NCBI GenBank assembly: GCA_030710605.1
Contig: CP092863.1
Span: 135,871,069-135,935,068, forward strand
Origin: Cordylochernes scorpioides
Lineage: Eukaryota > Arthropoda > Arachnida > Pseudoscorpiones > Chernetidae
Direction: 5' to 3'
Length of the DNA: 64,000 nucleotides
The notes beneath the pieces are model-generated. The model had not been told where the DNA came from and did no database searches. It saw nothing but the letters and a program-made list of their open reading frames with translations. This document shows, piece after piece, positions 8,292-17,477 of the stretch; position 1 is the stretch's first letter, and each line of letters opens with the position of its first letter. Both the position numbers and the translations under genes were made by a program.

Positions 8292-10855
8292 CGACAAGCT
8301 CTTCTGCCGGCATTCAGGATTGTCGCAATCTCCGATTATTTGTGACGGACAAAAACACGGGATTGCGCTTTTTAGTGGACAGTGGTGCTGATATATCTAT
8401 AATACCACCAAAGGATAAAAATAGAATGCCTAGCTCTGATTATAAATTATATGCAGCCAATGGTACAGAAATTGTTACCTATGGAACAAAGGTTAGAAAT
8501 TTGGATATCGGACTTCGACGTCAATTTCAATGGCCTTTTGTAATCGCCAATACCAACAGAGCAATAATAGGAGCAGACTTTCTGAACAACTTTGGATTGA
8601 TTATTGATATAAAAAATAAACGCCTAATTGATGGGATAACTAATCTTTCCATAAGAGGCGTCATTCAGTCAATCTCAGACATGGGAAATATTAGCACTCT
8701 AAATTCATCATCCAAGGTCAGCGCTATCCTAACCAAATATCCTAACCTATGTAGGCCACCATCAGATTTTGTAGAAGCAAAACATAGCGTTAAGCATTAT
8801 ATTCCTACAAGAGGTCAGCCAATTCACTCAAAAGCCCGTCGTCTAGATTCACAGAGATTAACTCTTGCTAAGGCAGAATTTCAATATATGTTGAATAATG
8901 GAATAATTAGACCCTCAAATTCTCCTTGGGCGAGTCCACTACATTTAGTTTCAAAAAAGAACGAGTCACTAAGACCTTGTGGTGATTATAGAAGACTCAA
9001 TGCAGTTACACTTCCAGATCGTTATCCAATCCCTAGACTGGACGATTTCCACCACATCTTAAAAGGTACTCGTGTGTACTCAAAAATAGACCTATGCAAG
9101 GCATTCTATCAGATTCCAATTGCTGAAGAGGATAAACCAAAGACTGCCATCATTACTCCTTTTGGGCTATTCGAATTTAATGTAATGAGTTTCGGTCTTA
9201 GAAATGCTACTGCTACCTTTCAGAGATTCATGCATGAAGTCTTAAGAAACTTGGACTTTGCATTTGTCTACTTAGATGATATTCTGGTAGCCTCTAAAAC
9301 GGAAGAAGAGCATTATAGCCACCTTGAAACCTTATTCAGCAGACTAAATTCCTATGGATTGAGAATCAATCTTTCTAAATCTAAATTCCTAGTACAGGAA
9401 ATTGATTTTCTAGGATACCTAATTACCGCTCACGGTGTGAAACCACTCCCAACAAAGGTTAAAGCTATTCTAGAATATAAGAAACCAAAAACAGTTCATG
9501 AATTACGCATATTTTTGGGAATGCTAAACTTTTATCGTACCTTTTTAAACAATGCCGCAGAGACTCAGGCAATCCTTCATGAATACTTGAGAGGAGCCAA
9601 GAAAAAGGATAGAAGCGAAATAAAATGGACTGAAGAAGCTGAGGTTCAGTTTGAAAAATGCAAACAAGCCCTAGCTAATACAGCACTGTTAGCCTACCCC
9701 GATACTGAACTGCCAATCTCACTCTGTACAGATGCTTCAGATCGGGCAGTTGGATCAGTTCTCCAACAGCTTGACAATAATAATTGGAAACCAATAGCAT
9801 TTTTTTCTAAAAAATTAAATCCTGCTCAATGTAATTATAGTACATATGATAGAGAGCTTCTCGCAATATATTTGTCTATCAAATTCTTCAAGCACCTGCT
9901 TGAGGCACGTGAATTTACAATTTTAACTGATCACAAACCTTTAATTTACGCATTCAAACAAAAAAATGAGAAAGCTTCTCCTAAACAATTAAGACATCTA
10001 CAATACATCTCCCAATTCACTACTGATATCAAGTACATAAAAGGTACTGACAACATAGTCGCCGATGCTCTTTCCAGAGTTGATGCTATCACAACTATCG
10101 ACTATGAAGAGATCGCCAAAGAACAAACTGGTGATTCAGAACTACAAAACCTGATTTCAAAGAATACTTCTCTAAAATTTAAGCAATGCCCACTACAATC
10201 AGGCAATTTGTTATGGTGTGACGTGTCTACCAATAATATTAGACCATTCATTCCAATTAAATTCCGAATAATGGTTTTTAGGAACTTCCACGAACTCTCA
10301 CACCCAGGCATCAAAGCCACTACTAAACAATTAACGTCAAGATTTATATGGCCCAATATGAATAAAGACATTAGGAAATGGGCTCAAGCTTGTGTCAACT
10401 GCCAAAAGTGCAAGGTGTCGATACACACAAAATCAGAAATAGGCAAATATCAAGAAGTGGATGAAAGATTTAGTGTTGTCCACATAGATCTAATTGGTGC
10501 TTTACCTCCATCGAATGGTAACATCTACTGTCTGACCTGCATCGACAGGTACACCAGCTGGATGGAAGTTGTTCCGCTACCAGATATGAAGTCTGAAACG
10601 GTAGCGAGAGCGTTCTACGAAAACTGGATTGTTAGATTTGGAGCACCGCATACAGTGATATCAGACCAAGGAAAGCAGTTTACTTCTCAGCTTTTCAAAG
10701 ATTTAACAACGCTGTGTGGTATCAAACTTCGTCATTCCACGGCGTACCACCCTCAGTGTAACGGGAAGATTGAAAGGCTTCATAGAACCATAAAACTGCC
10801 ATTCGTGCCCACAATAGTATTAAGTGGACAGAAACGCTGCCAACAGTTCTCCTAG
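8261..10855 (+). CDS. Gypsy-A pol: protease, reverse transcriptase, RNase H, integrase (3' end frameshifted)
   Basis: The frame opens after a TGA at 8258-8260 and overlaps gag. Counting from the methionine at 8342: aspartic protease with FLVDSGADIS (~10-19), reverse transcriptase with CGDYRRLNAVT and the catalytic YLDD (~310), RNase H with CTDASDRAVG (~460) and TDHKPLIY (~530), integrase zinc finger HELSHPGI...CVNCQKC (~650-690), and catalytic D, D and E in HIDLIG, ISDQGKQF and NGKIER (~714, 774, 808). The frame is lost about a dozen residues after the catalytic glutamate by a one-base deletion in an A run near 10793, giving an early stop at 10853-10855. Integrase is therefore truncated. Confidence 0.92.
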   Translation, partial: VGKLQPADRVATSSSAGIQDCRNLRLFVTDKNTGLRFLVDSGADISIIPPKDKNRMPSSDYKLYAANGTEIVTYGTKVRNLDIGLRRQFQWPFVIANTNRAIIGADFLNNFGLIIDIKNKRLIDGITNLSIRGVIQSISDMGNISTLNSSSKVSAILTKYPNLCRPPSDFVEAKHSVKHYIPTRGQPIHSKARRLDSQRLTLAKAEFQYMLNNGIIRPSNSPWASPLHLVSKKNESLRPCGDYRRLNAVTLPDRYPIPRLDDFHHILKGTRVYSKIDLCKAFYQIPIAEEDKPKTAIITPFGLFEFNVMSFGLRNATATFQRFMHEVLRNLDFAFVYLDDILVASKTEEEHYSHLETLFSRLNSYGLRINLSKSKFLVQEIDFLGYLITAHGVKPLPTKVKAILEYKKPKTVHELRIFLGMLNFYRTFLNNAAETQAILHEYLRGAKKKDRSEIKWTEEAEVQFEKCKQALANTALLAYPDTELPISLCTDASDRAVGSVLQQLDNNNWKPIAFFSKKLNPAQCNYSTYDRELLAIYLSIKFFKHLLEAREFTILTDHKPLIYAFKQKNEKASPKQLRHLQYISQFTTDIKYIKGTDNIVADALSRVDAITTIDYEEIAKEQTGDSELQNLISKNTSLKFKQCPLQSGNLLWCDVSTNNIRPFIPIKFRIMVFRNFHELSHPGIKATTKQLTSRFIWPNMNKDIRKWAQACVNCQKCKVSIHTKSEIGKYQEVDERFSVVHIDLIGALPPSNGNIYCLTCIDRYTSWMEVVPLPDMKSETVARAFYENWIVRFGAPHTVISDQGKQFTSQLFKDLTTLCGIKLRHSTAYHPQCNGKIERLHRTIKLPFVPTIVLSGQKRCQQFS

Positions 10856-10861
10856 GCTTGC

Positions 10862-11455
10862 GTGCTGTGTGCTATCAACAAAGATAACAACCATTCTTTG
10901 TCTCAGATGGTATATGGCAAAACCATCAGACTGCCTGGCGAATTCTTTGATGATTCTAAACATCACCTGCATGCCGAAGAATTTGTTCAACAGCTTCAAA
11001 AGCAAATGGAATTGCTCAAACCCTTAAATGAAAAACATCATTCGAAGACTAAAGTATTTGTTCATAAAGATCTGAAAACATGTTCACATGTATTTATCAG
11101 GACAGATCGAGTGAAGAAACCTCTGGAACCACCATATGAGGGACCCTTCCCAGTACTTGAAAGAACAGACAAGTATTTCACACTAAAAGTGAAAGGAAAA
11201 AACGTTACCACATCGATTGACCGATTGCGACCTGCTTATTTGCTGGCAGATTCGGACAATATAACTGCAGAACATCCTACTGCAGCAAGACCCATCGTGT
11301 CGGGAGCGCTGCCTTCTACATCGTCCCAACAGAATCCTGACCCACCAGATGTGGAGAAGTACACAGAATTCCAAGGAACAGGATCAGCACCAGACCTGCT
11401 AAGGACAAGATCGGGGAGAATAATCAAGAAACCCGTGAGATTTAAGGAGCAATAG
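10862..11455 (+). pseudogene. Gypsy-A integrase C-terminal part, out of frame with pol
   Basis: The frame continues the family pattern (SLSQMVYGKTIRLPGEFF, then DRVKKPLEPPYEGPFPVLER, then TRSGRIIKKPVRF) after a second frame change near 10870-10885. These are the GPY/F-like integrase end and the tail typical of arthropod Gypsy elements. There is no ATG in a suitable place, so it is the downstream part of a broken pol and not a gene of its own. Confidence 0.88.
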
Positions 11456-11545
11456 ACTATATTTCTCCTTATTTTATTTTCTTGCCTATATGATGTATAT
11501 ATATTGTACTTAACCACTTTGTGCACAAATCGTGACTACGCCACT

Positions 11546-11558
11546 GGAGGGGGAGTAC
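11546..11558 (+). promoter_or_regulatory. polypurine tract of Gypsy-A
   Basis: GGAGGGGGAGTAC lies directly before the 3' LTR at 11559, the expected plus-strand priming site. Confidence 0.8.
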
Positions 11559-11792
11559 TGTGGGGACCAGGGATGCAGCACCCCGCCGACGCCGCCCGCC
11601 AAGATAAATAAACAAGCGGCCGCCATAAATCACCAAACACAGCGGAGGATTCCGGAGAGAGGACCAGACGTGCATTCCGGGCTGTCTCCTCTTTGTCTTC
11701 CCATATAAATGTAGCCAACAAGAAACTCCAATAAACACTAACTTTGAGAGACTTCCTGAGCCATCGCTGGACCAGTAAATCGACACACCACA
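11559..11792 (+). repeat. 3' LTR of Gypsy-A
   Basis: 234 bp, apparently identical to the 5' LTR, followed by AAGTC, the second half of the target duplication. Confidence 0.95.
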
Positions 11793-11884
11793 AGTCTTTA
11801 TTGTCGCCGGTCTTCTATTTTTTTAAGGAGGCAGAGTCAATTTTGTTCACACTTGGTTATTTCGTGTGTTTTATCCACTCATGA

Positions 11885-12225
11885 ACAAAACTTAAGGAAG
11901 TTGTACATTTTAGCATGTATATCGGGATTCAGACACTAACTCTGAAAGATATTACAGTGACCTTTATTGAAGACACACGAGATAACCAAGTGTGAACAAA
12001 ACTTAAGGAAGTTGTACATTTTGGCATGTATATCGGGATTCAGACACTAACTCTGAAAGATATTACAGTGACCTTTATTGAAGATACACGAGATAACCAA
12101 GTGTGAACAAAACTTAAGGAAGTTGTACCTTTTAGCATGTATATCGGGATTCAGACAATAACTCTGAAAGATATTACAGTGACCTTTATTGAAGATACAC
12201 GAGATAACCAAGTGTGAACAAAATT
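11885..12225 (+). repeat. three ~111 bp direct repeats (R111)
   Basis: Each unit runs AACTTAAGGAAGTTGTAC ... CGGGATTCAGACA ... GATATTACAGTGACCTTTAT ... GAGATAACCAAGTGTGAAC. Units start near 11889, 12000 and 12111 and differ at only a few sites. The same unit recurs four times at 38446-38885. Confidence 0.85.
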
Positions 12226-12405
12226 GTCACAGTCTCCTTCAATAAATAAAATAAAAATAAATAGACGACCGGCAAAATCAAAACTTTCCACTTCTACAAG
12301 TTTTCTCTATGAGAGTGTACTTAATATTTTTATATTTCAATTTCTTTATTATACAAATTTATATCCACCTAGTGAAATGGGTATAACGCTAAGTGAAAAG
12401 TCTAA

Positions 12406-13361
12406 TCCCAATATATATATAAGTCAGTGTATGTAGGTGTGTTTGTTCCTATGTCGGCTATACACGTCCACAATACGTAACTAATCTGACTGAAATTTTA
12501 ACAGTATATAGAGTTAATTATTGAAAAACTTATAGTGAATATTTAAAGGTCTCTATATAGAATATTTTTCGAGTTATTTGCAAATTTGCGTGGAAATTTG
12601 CCCTTTAGCTCGAAAGTAGTGCCTCTAGCGGGGAAAATGCGAAGTAATGGTCCGATGACCTAAGTCGTGGCGCCATCTATGTACGATATATATAACTATT
12701 CTTTAAATTCAATATATTTATATATCCTCTTTTTTTAATTTACATTTTGTTTAAAAAATATTATATTTAGTTATTCATTCAATTTTTATTTTAATATCGA
12801 ATTTTTTATAACTTATATGCGGAGTATTCTTCTTTTGCAGAAACTTTACATATATTTTTAAAGACTACCATTTTCATGCCTAACCTTTTCCTTTTCTGAA
12901 GCTCTTATCTAAATTTCTAGGCAACATATATATAATTCCGATTGTGTTGTATCATTGCTTTACAGTTTTTTTTTTCAGAAAGCTGAATGCCTCCTAAAAA
13001 CGCAAGGCTTTTGGCCACTGCCAAGCAGAGGCTAAAAAAAGGAAACAACAACGTGCTAACGAAACGCCTATAGAAAGAGAGCGTAGACTTGCTAATCGGC
13101 GGGAGAGATTCAGTGTTTCGCATGCTTCAGAGACAGAACAGCAGCGTGAGGCCCGGCTAAAGGCTACGCGAGAAAGAGCTACAACCTCCAGGGCTTCAGA
13201 TCATCTCTTTATAAAAATATCGCTTCTCAGACACAAAGTTTGGAGCGGAACGTTTCACAAGAATGACATCCACGGCGCCAATTTATAATTGTAACGAATA
13301 GTATTTGAATAAAAGCATTTAATCGGGTAAAACCCGGGCGTTGCCCGGGTCATTCGGCTAG
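12406..13361 (+). mobile_element. non-autonomous Helitron (Helitron-1)
   Basis: The 5' end begins TCCCAATATATATATAAG, preceded by A. The 3' end has the hairpin ACCCGGGCGTTGCCCGGGT, eight bases and CTAG, followed by T (13362), which fits insertion between A and T. Inside is a remnant of the N-terminal region of a Helitron protein, but no Rep or helicase motif. The 3' end is clear. The 5' end is inferred from family style. Confidence 0.78.
12987..13262 (+). pseudogene. remnant of Helitron protein N-terminus
   Basis: ATG at 12987 comes after a TTTTTTTTTCAG splice-acceptor-like tract. The text reads PPKNARLLATAKQR, then in another frame an Arg/Glu-rich repeat (ANETPIERERRLANRRER, SHASETEQQREARLKATRER) typical of Helitron replication proteins, ending in ATTSRASD. 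A frame change near 13035 and the loss of everything downstream make it non-functional. Confidence 0.65.
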
Positions 13362-13431
13362 TTGTAGATAAAAACGCCAGCTTCAGGGTATGACCCTCTT
13401 TAACTACCTGAAGAATACATTATTTCACATT

Positions 13432-13622
13432 GGGATCAGTGGAGCAGTGGTGTAAAGCCTTGATTTTCGATTTCCACAACCCGGGATCGAATCCCGCTTT
13501 GGACATTTTTTTTCCTGAATAAAAAATTGCTTCAATTTCTTACTGATTCTTGCAAAAGTACAATCTCACCAGTAAGTACAAGTAACCAAATGGGTCTCTG
13601 GAACACTTGTAAAGTCTATCGT
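13432..13622 (+). mobile_element. tRNA-derived SINE, copy 1
   Basis: The head has a box-A-like part (GGAGCAGTGGTGTAA) and a clear box B inside CCCGGGATCGAATCCCGC. A T run (13507-13513) follows, then a body with GATTCTTGCAAAAGT and AGTACAAGTAAC that also occurs in the copy at 22402-22612. Such elements are copied by RNA polymerase III transcription and LINE machinery in trans. Confidence 0.75.
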
Positions 13623-13639
13623 CGGTATGTCCCCCAGCC

Positions 13640-14017
13640 TGGAGTTTTCATCTCTTCGTCGTTGCTTCTTCGGGAGCCATGCTGCAGACAATCGTTCTGG
13701 CACTAAACGCCCTGCCTCCTCCGCTTGCACGTAGCATCGAGTCAGCCTGTTTGCAACTCTTCGGCTCCAGCGACCTGTCCCACAGCTACTGGTCCTGCAG
13801 CTCCGTTCACCCTCTCATCCGAGAGATGTTCTCCATCATCGGCCGGACCTGCAGTCCTGGATCTTTCCAGTTAATCTCGAGGACCACACCATTACCATCT
13901 CTTCAGCGGCGAAGTACGCGATCTACGTTTTCTTCGTAATTCACGAAATACGTGGTATCGCTGTAGACCCGCTGGAGATTCTCCACCAAACTCTGCAGTG
14001 ATGGCTTAGGCGCCATA
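13640..14017 (-). pseudogene. GC-rich, coding-like segment of unknown identity
   Basis: In an AT-rich setting this stretch is GC-rich and reads on the minus strand from an ATG near 14017 as NMAPKPSLQSLVENLQRV, then TTYFVNYEENVDRVLRR and a TGA. In-frame coding-like text (DGNGVVLEINWKDPGLQV) follows, with further stops. It looks like a decayed exon, retrocopy or transposon gene. I do not recognise the family. Confidence 0.3.
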
Positions 14018-14232
14018 TTCATTGTACATAGAATATATCTTACTCTTTTAATATTATCTTCATCCCCACCTTTTGTGTAAATTACTAATTAAAGTGATTA
14101 CTTGTATAATTGCTTAAATAGTGCAGACTTTGCACTTTTACCTGTATCGACAAGATGTCAACAAAATCATGTTGATTGTCACATTTTGTCTCTTTTCATT
14201 GCCTCTGTCTTCTTTAAAAAAAAAAAAAAACA

Positions 14233-14290
14233 TACGACCGGAAATATCATAGACTTTCCACTACCTTCAAATTTGTCAATGATGTATATA
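14233..14290. repeat. outer TIR fragment of the R111 family
   Basis: GACCGGAAATATCA...GACTTTCCACT and GTCAATGATGTATA correspond to the right outer arm of the element ending at 12320. It follows an A run at 14217-14230. Confidence 0.55.
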
Positions 14291-14842
14291 TATCCTGAAA
14301 TATACATAATTTTTAAATCAACAAAGGAGATACAGAGAGCATGGCCCCTGTAATACCAGTTCGGCGGTACAATAGGAATGATAGAGAGAGTAAAGACCCA
14401 GTGTGAGGATGACACGCAAAATCGTAAAGCGTTCCAGCAGACGATAAATTTTTAACCAGACGATAGGCTCCCCAGCAGACGAGCGGAAGTTGAGGTCACT
14501 ACCTCCCGGACCGGAAGCGGTCGGCAGGAAGTCCCAGATAAAAGAGACCGCGCATGCGCTGTGTGTTGACTTCCCAAATATTAAAGCAGACGATAGTTTA
14601 TACATCCGCCAGACATAATATTGATATTATCTTTTGGCAGAGATTGGCACAACTTCCTGTTATATATTTTTATCATGTGCGATGGATTCAGAATTCCCGA
14701 AAGAGTTTTGAATGATGCGGAATGATATCTTTTAATATATTCGTTTCTTTTTTTACTAATAAAACCTCATTCTCTAATAACAACTCGATATGGTTTGGTC
14801 TATGGCAACATGGACGCCAGTGAACAACTGCCATTACAACTA

Positions 14843-15020
14843 TACTCATGAACAACACTAAGTCTGAAGACTCCGGTCGTCTGTCTTTTTTAAAGGAGAA
14901 AGAAGTTGTTCACACTTGGTTATCTCGTATGTCTTCAATAAAGGTCACTGTAATATCTTTCAGAGTTATTGTCTGAATCCCGATATACATGCTAAAAGAT
15001 ACAAATTCCTTAATTTTTTT
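14843..15020. repeat. R111-family fragment, inverted orientation
   Basis: An outer arm (CTCCGGTCGTCTGTC), GTTGTTCACACTTGGTTATC and one reversed R111 unit (GGTCACTGTAATATCTTTC ... CCCGATATACATGC) are present. Confidence 0.7.
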
Positions 15021-15136
15021 CATGAGTACACATGGTGTTATAAATACCAATAAAAAATATAAATATGTAAACATGTCAGACGTTATTATAAAGTCTGACA
15101 TTATTTTGAAAATAACAAAATAGGAAAAAATATATA

Positions 15137-15405
15137 CAGTATAACCTCTCTGTAAAGGACAGCACCTAATTGCAGAACCAAAGTGTCCTTTGGGGAGAAG
15201 TGTCCTCTTACCAGAGAGTTGCTACAGTAGAACTACCTCTCTGTAAAAGACAACACCTAGTTACAGAGCCAAAGTGTCCTTTAGGGAGAGGTGTCCTCTT
15301 ACCAGAGATTTTCTAAATAGTAAAAATGGTAATTTTGCAAATGAAAACTGTCCTTTGTGGAGAGGTGTCCTCTAACGTGAGTGTCTTCTCATGGAGGTTC
15401 TACTG
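15137..15405. mobile_element. pogo/Tigger-like MITE
   Basis: The left end CAGTATAACCTCTCTGTAAA and the inverted right end (read inward CAGTAGAACCTCCATGAGAA) are flanked by TA on both sides. The inside repeats GTGTCCTTTGGGGAG and GTGTCCTCTTACCAGAGA two to three times. It has no transposase and would depend on a pogo-type enzyme elsewhere. Confidence 0.65.
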
Positions 15406-15420
15406 TAGTAATACTCCACG

Positions 15421-17075
15421 AATTACTAATTTTAACCTTTGTGAATATGAAAATGTTAAAAAGAAAGGACACTAAACAACTTCCAAGAGTTTTATTTTAG
15501 TTGAATTCCGCACAAAAAAAAAAAAGTGTACATGCTGATATGTTGGGGAAAAACTCCCCTAAGCTACCAACTAAAGGGTCCGTAAGATTTTTTTCGATAT
15601 TTGCATAGTTTTTTGGGGGACGCCTAGATAAGTTTAAGCTTTTAAGAAAAATATGTGGCTGCAAGATTTTCAAATACATAACCAGAACTTCCTACCAGTT
15701 ATACAAGCTGTGTCATGAAAAAGTGAACCAAAAAAAATCAACTTTTTTTTCTCATTATAACAACGAAAATTTCATTAACAAATGTTTTCAAAGATGCTTA
15801 GTTTTAAGATTTAGAATTGTCTTTTGTTTTCTATAAGTCAAAAGATTATTTACATATATATTTAAAAAGCTTACGCTATTATTATGTGCAAAGAGAAAAA
15901 AAATACATATTTAATTGTTAAAAAAACATAAAAATGAATATCATAATTAGAAGATATATGTATTATATTATATATATTAGAATTAATTTTTGATGATTAA
16001 AAAAAATCGATGATGATTTTTAAATGTTTTTTTTAAGGTTTTAGAGTGCAATGAATATTTTACTCTATTTTTTCTTTTTTTTTATCTCTATAACGTGAGT
16101 TGAATCGCTTTTTTTTCCTTCACAAAATGATAAATATTTAAAAAAAAGGAATAATAAAATAAATATTGCTTAGAGTTTTTGTAAGTTAAATTGTCATATA
16201 TATATTTACATATATCTTTTACATGCAGAAGATAGCTAGTTTTCTAACATACAGAAACTAATTTCGAAGATATACCTAGCGGTTACTTCGAAAATATTCT
16301 AAAAAAAAAAAACAGAAGCATATTAAAATATTGTTTTTTTGTTATTAATTTTTTTTTCACAAGAGAGATGAGTATTTTTCTTCTCGCTATGCAAATCAAA
16401 ATTCTTCAAATGAAGATTGAGAGCGTGTTTTTTTATATATATTTACATATTGGTAAATTTCTTGATTGGAGTAGAGTTGTAATAACATAGACGTGTTGTG
16501 AGGGAGTTTTTTTAACAACAAGCTTGATAAAAATAAAGATTTCTTCTTTTTTTTTTTTGCTTTTCTCTTTTTTTTTTATTGTATAATTTTTTTAAGATAC
16601 GTGACAACAAAATACACGAACTTGCGCTCCGCAACTAAGGCCTCGTCTGTTTTTTTTTAATCGAATTTTTTTGAAATTCTTGAGATTCTCAAGAAAAAAG
16701 CCACTCGAATATTTTCATGGTATTTGTCATTCTCCAATACATTACACTTACTAAGAAAGTGTTTTTTTCGTTCTCTCTTTTGTTTTAAAAAATAGATCAA
16801 CTTTTTTTAAATTTTCTTAAGAGAGATAGAATGGAGTGTTTTCTTTATATATTCTAATACTGTGTTGGACATTGGCAGGTTTGTTTCCAATCTCAACTTC
16901 CATCAATTGCACAAGTTTTATTATTATTTGTTATTTTGTGAATAAAATATTTTGGCAATATAACAATTCAAATAACATTTTGAATAGATATTATTTTGAG
17001 AAATTGGCAAAAAATGTTTCTTTAAAAAAACATTTTTCTCTTATTATACACAAATATATATAAAATTAACCAATA
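15421..17075. other. very AT-rich stretch, probably downstream of the DGK gene
   Basis: Long A and T homopolymers and AT microsatellites are frequent and no frame shows protein features. Parts may belong to the DGK 3' untranslated region if a distal poly(A) site is used. Confidence 0.4.
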
Positions 17076-17081
17076 TTTATT
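17076..17081 (-). terminator. candidate poly(A) signal of DGK theta
   Basis: The minus strand reads AATAAA at 17081-17076, ~286 bases after the stop codon. The region is so AT-rich that such a hexamer can occur by chance, so this is only a candidate. Confidence 0.35.
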
Positions 17082-17366
17082 AATAGAATAAATAGATATT
17101 TTTTATATATATACTTTCATATTATTATTGTTTTTTTGGTAATATAACAGTGGTTTTTTGGATATAGGGGGCGTTTATAATAGAGTTTTAGAACTTGTGC
17201 GTGTGTGGTTTGTTCATGTTGAGGTTTTTTTTTTTTTTGACAACCGCCTTTGAGATTTTGTTCGAGGTACTGTACAGTGAGTGTTGTTGCGAAGGAGGAA
17301 AAAAGAGACGAGGGCTAGTGTATCACAGGAATGGTATCGGTGCTATCACCGAGGTTCCTGTGACAG

Positions 17367-17477
17367 TCAGAAGGCTCCCATGACATGTGGATTGATGTCT
17401 CCTGTACATGAGACACCCATACTCGGCTCTGTATTCCGTCGACGGAATTTGCTTTTGCTTTTCTTTAACATCTTGGC
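17367..17477 (-). CDS. DGKQ: DGK theta last coding exon
   Basis: Starts after ...GTTACAG and reads [20 protein letters not shown], then 16 more residues and TGA (17369-17367). It enters in phase 0, as the preceding exon requires. The basic [13 protein letters not shown] tail lines up in position with the basic end of vertebrate DGK theta. Confidence 0.85.
   Translation of the reverse strand, partial: AKMLKKSKSKFRRRNTEPSMGVSCTGDINPHVMGAF

Larger units (their letters stand above)
7039..11792 (+). mobile_element. Gypsy-type LTR retrotransposon (Gypsy-A), recent, pol broken
   Basis: Two 234 bp LTRs (7039-7272 and 11559-11792) that look identical by eye flank gag and pol, with the 5-bp target duplication AAGTC (7034-7038 and 11793-11797). 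A primer binding site follows the 5' LTR and a purine tract precedes the 3' LTR. Gag lies one frame off pol. Pol is open through protease, reverse transcriptase, RNase H and most of integrase, then suffers two frame changes between ~10790 and 10885. It sits inside the left TIR of an R111 element. Confidence 0.95.
7012..12320. mobile_element. long-TIR element of the R111 family, interrupted by a Gypsy element
   Basis: With the Gypsy insertion removed, the left part (7012-7038 and 11793-11870) and the right part (12196-12320) are inverted copies of each other over ~110 bp, including GGAAAGT, GCCGGTC.TCTA and TTTTGTTCACACTTGGTTAT. Between the TIRs lie three ~111 bp direct repeats. It carries no transposase and therefore looks non-autonomous. 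Related pieces are at 14233-14290, 14843-15020, 36060-36470, 38018-38230, 38430-38975 and 42360-42455. Confidence 0.65.

Noticed and set aside
15838..16010. AT-rich palindromic text as a possible replication origin or matrix attachment site
   Set aside because: AT content alone is no evidence in a region that is AT-rich throughout.
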